Positions 62,760 to 64,000 of a DNA stretch of 64,000 bases are shown here, piece by piece. The stretch spans positions 11,979,001-12,043,000 of the forward strand of contig OX621265.1 in assembly GCA_951640165.1 (NCBI GenBank), written 5' to 3'. The translations under genes and the position numbers were made by a program. How positions within the stretch are numbered: position 1 is the stretch's first letter; the number at the start of each line of letters is the position of its first letter. Under the pieces are notes generated by a model. It saw only the letters and a list, made by a program, of their open reading frames with translations. It was not told the DNA's origin and made no database searches. This DNA is from Pseudoips prasinana (taxonomy: Eukaryota; Arthropoda; Insecta; Lepidoptera; Nolidae).

Positions 62760-63465
62760 AAATGTATTTACACATTCCATTCATGGAGGTCGAACAATTC
62801 TCATTCGATTTGTCACAGTGCAGTGATTCCATAATCATTCTGAATAATCAATTTGGACGGTGAACATGAACCTAAACTCAGTTTATTAATAGATAATCAA
62901 AAATATATATTATTTTCCTTGTTTTTTGTATATAATTATCCCGTAAGCTATTAGTAACATAACTAATATATTATACAATGTCAGAATAAATATAATCGAC
63001 GTATAACGATTACTTATCATTTAATAAATTTTATGATTTAATAATAATCATAGTAGTAATAATTTTTTTCAGATTCATCCTAAGATTATATCCATACTTG
63101 TTAGTATAATTGCGAGCTTACAAACTAGTGTTAGTAATAAATAACAAGTGGCAGGTCCGGGTGGACTGTCCGATGATGGTGCAAAATCACTATACGACTG
63201 CGTGCAGCCATACCCAGCGAACCAGCATCGGAGAGTCCCACCTAGTATTTAATGCTCTGAGATGCGCACTGTTTGCGCTAGGCGGTTAGAGCCCACGCTC
63301 ACCCCTACTGTCCGGTGAAGCAGTAAAAGTCGAGAGGCTAACTGCACGCGTCAAGATAAAAAAAAAATAAAGATACTGCCCATAATGCCCGCAAAGCCGT
63401 CTGTGTCAGCCGTGAGGCGCTGCAGGGGCGCGGCAGCCCCATTAGCACCCGGAACGCGTTAATTT
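62760..63465. other. No gene seen
   Basis: AT-rich (62880-63130), then a GC-richer segment (63150-63460) with GGTCCGGGTGGACTGTCCGA; no supported exon of the receptor or any other gene. Confidence 0.4.
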
Positions 63466-63469
63466 AACA

Positions 63470-63757
63470 TCTATACATATAATAAAATCGTAGGAAAGTC
63501 AAAACTGTACTTGGGAGGTGATCTACAATCGATATCCAAGCCAAAAATATAGTTTTTATAATTTTTGTCTGTTTGTCTGTATGTATGTCCGGGCTAAACT
63601 CAAAAAGTACTGCATGTATTTACTTGAAATTTTGCATGAATATTACTAAGAGGTCGGGTCAACATATAGGGTACATATTATCACGCTATCACCTACGGGG
63701 GAGGAGCTGTGATAATTTATAAAATTTAACGCGGGTAATACCGCGGGGCGCAGCTAG
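63470..63757 (+). mobile_element. Non-autonomous Helitron, full length
   Basis: TCTATACATATAATAAAATC to GCGGGGCGCAGCTAG. Best-preserved copy. Confidence 0.85.
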
Positions 63758-63772
63758 TACTTATATAAGTTA

Positions 63773-64000
63773 CTAGCTGTGCCCCGCGGTTTTATCCGCG
63801 TTAAACTTTATAAATTATCACAGCTCCTCCCCCATAAGTGATAGCGTGACAATTTGTATATAATTTGTACATGCAGTACTTTTTGAGTTTAGCCCGGACA
63901 TACATACAGACAAACAGACAAAAATTCTAAAAACTACTCGTATATTTTTGGTTTCGAAATCGATTGTATATCACGCCCCAATAATCATTTTTTAAAAATA
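63773..64000 (-). mobile_element. Non-autonomous Helitron, antisense, cut by the window end
   Basis: CTAGCTGTGCCCCGCGGTTT start, CAGCTCCTCCCCCATAAGTG. Tail to tail with the previous copy, 15 bp apart. Confidence 0.8.

Noticed and set aside
62765..62845. Short Cys-containing peptide frame on the minus strand (MIMESLHCDKSNENC...)
   Set aside because: Too short, no splice partner or signal peptide, no repeat copy; expected by chance.

Overview
The window is a repeat-rich piece of an insect nuclear genome, almost certainly from a moth or butterfly (Lepidoptera). The basis is AT-rich DNA, GT-AG introns, many non-autonomous Helitrons ending in the lepidopteran CACAGCTAG terminus, several tRNA-derived SINEs, a 5S-rRNA-derived SINE, mariner elements and LINE tails. 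I see no bacterial genes, operons or CRISPR arrays. Most open reading frames are decayed transposon fragments.

One host gene stands out. On the minus strand, eight exons between 61978 and 30288 splice into one continuous frame. They encode the C-terminal 658 residues (5' end off the window) of a type-I membrane receptor: three divergent Ig-like modules each split over two phase-1 exons, a Thr/Pro/Gly stalk, one transmembrane helix and a 264-residue cytoplasmic tail with 20 tyrosines. Eight are in YxN motifs (GRB2/Drk SH2 type) and five in YxxP motifs (Crk SH2 type), with ITIM/ITSM/ITAM-like spacings. I do not recognise it as a named gene. It looks like an undescribed Ig-superfamily phosphotyrosine docking receptor and is the best candidate for new biology here.

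Layout. 1-2.8 kb: a Helitron containing a LINE tail and a mariner. 2.8-16 kb: SINEs, MITEs, a BEL/Pao pol remnant (5.4-6.0 kb), an RTE-like LINE end split by a MITE, and a decayed mariner (11.9-12.5 kb). 16.8-19.6 kb: a LINE with reverse transcriptase inserted into an older repeat. 19.8-30 kb: SINEs, LINE ORF1 (22.3-23.0 kb), a long-hairpin MITE (27.1-27.9 kb). 30.3-62.0 kb: the receptor gene. Its introns hold a hAT element with a foldback PIF-like insertion (34.4-38.3 kb), a mariner (42.1-43.3 kb), a 7.1-kb DIRS-type tyrosine-recombinase retrotransposon (44.25-51.40 kb) carrying two further insertions, a Helitron helicase remnant and LINE fragments. 62-64 kb: SINE, MITE, RTE and Helitron copies.

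The coding exons of the receptor are undamaged although every large intron is full of transposons. Several nested insertions have target duplications or intact comparison copies inside the window, so their order can be read directly.
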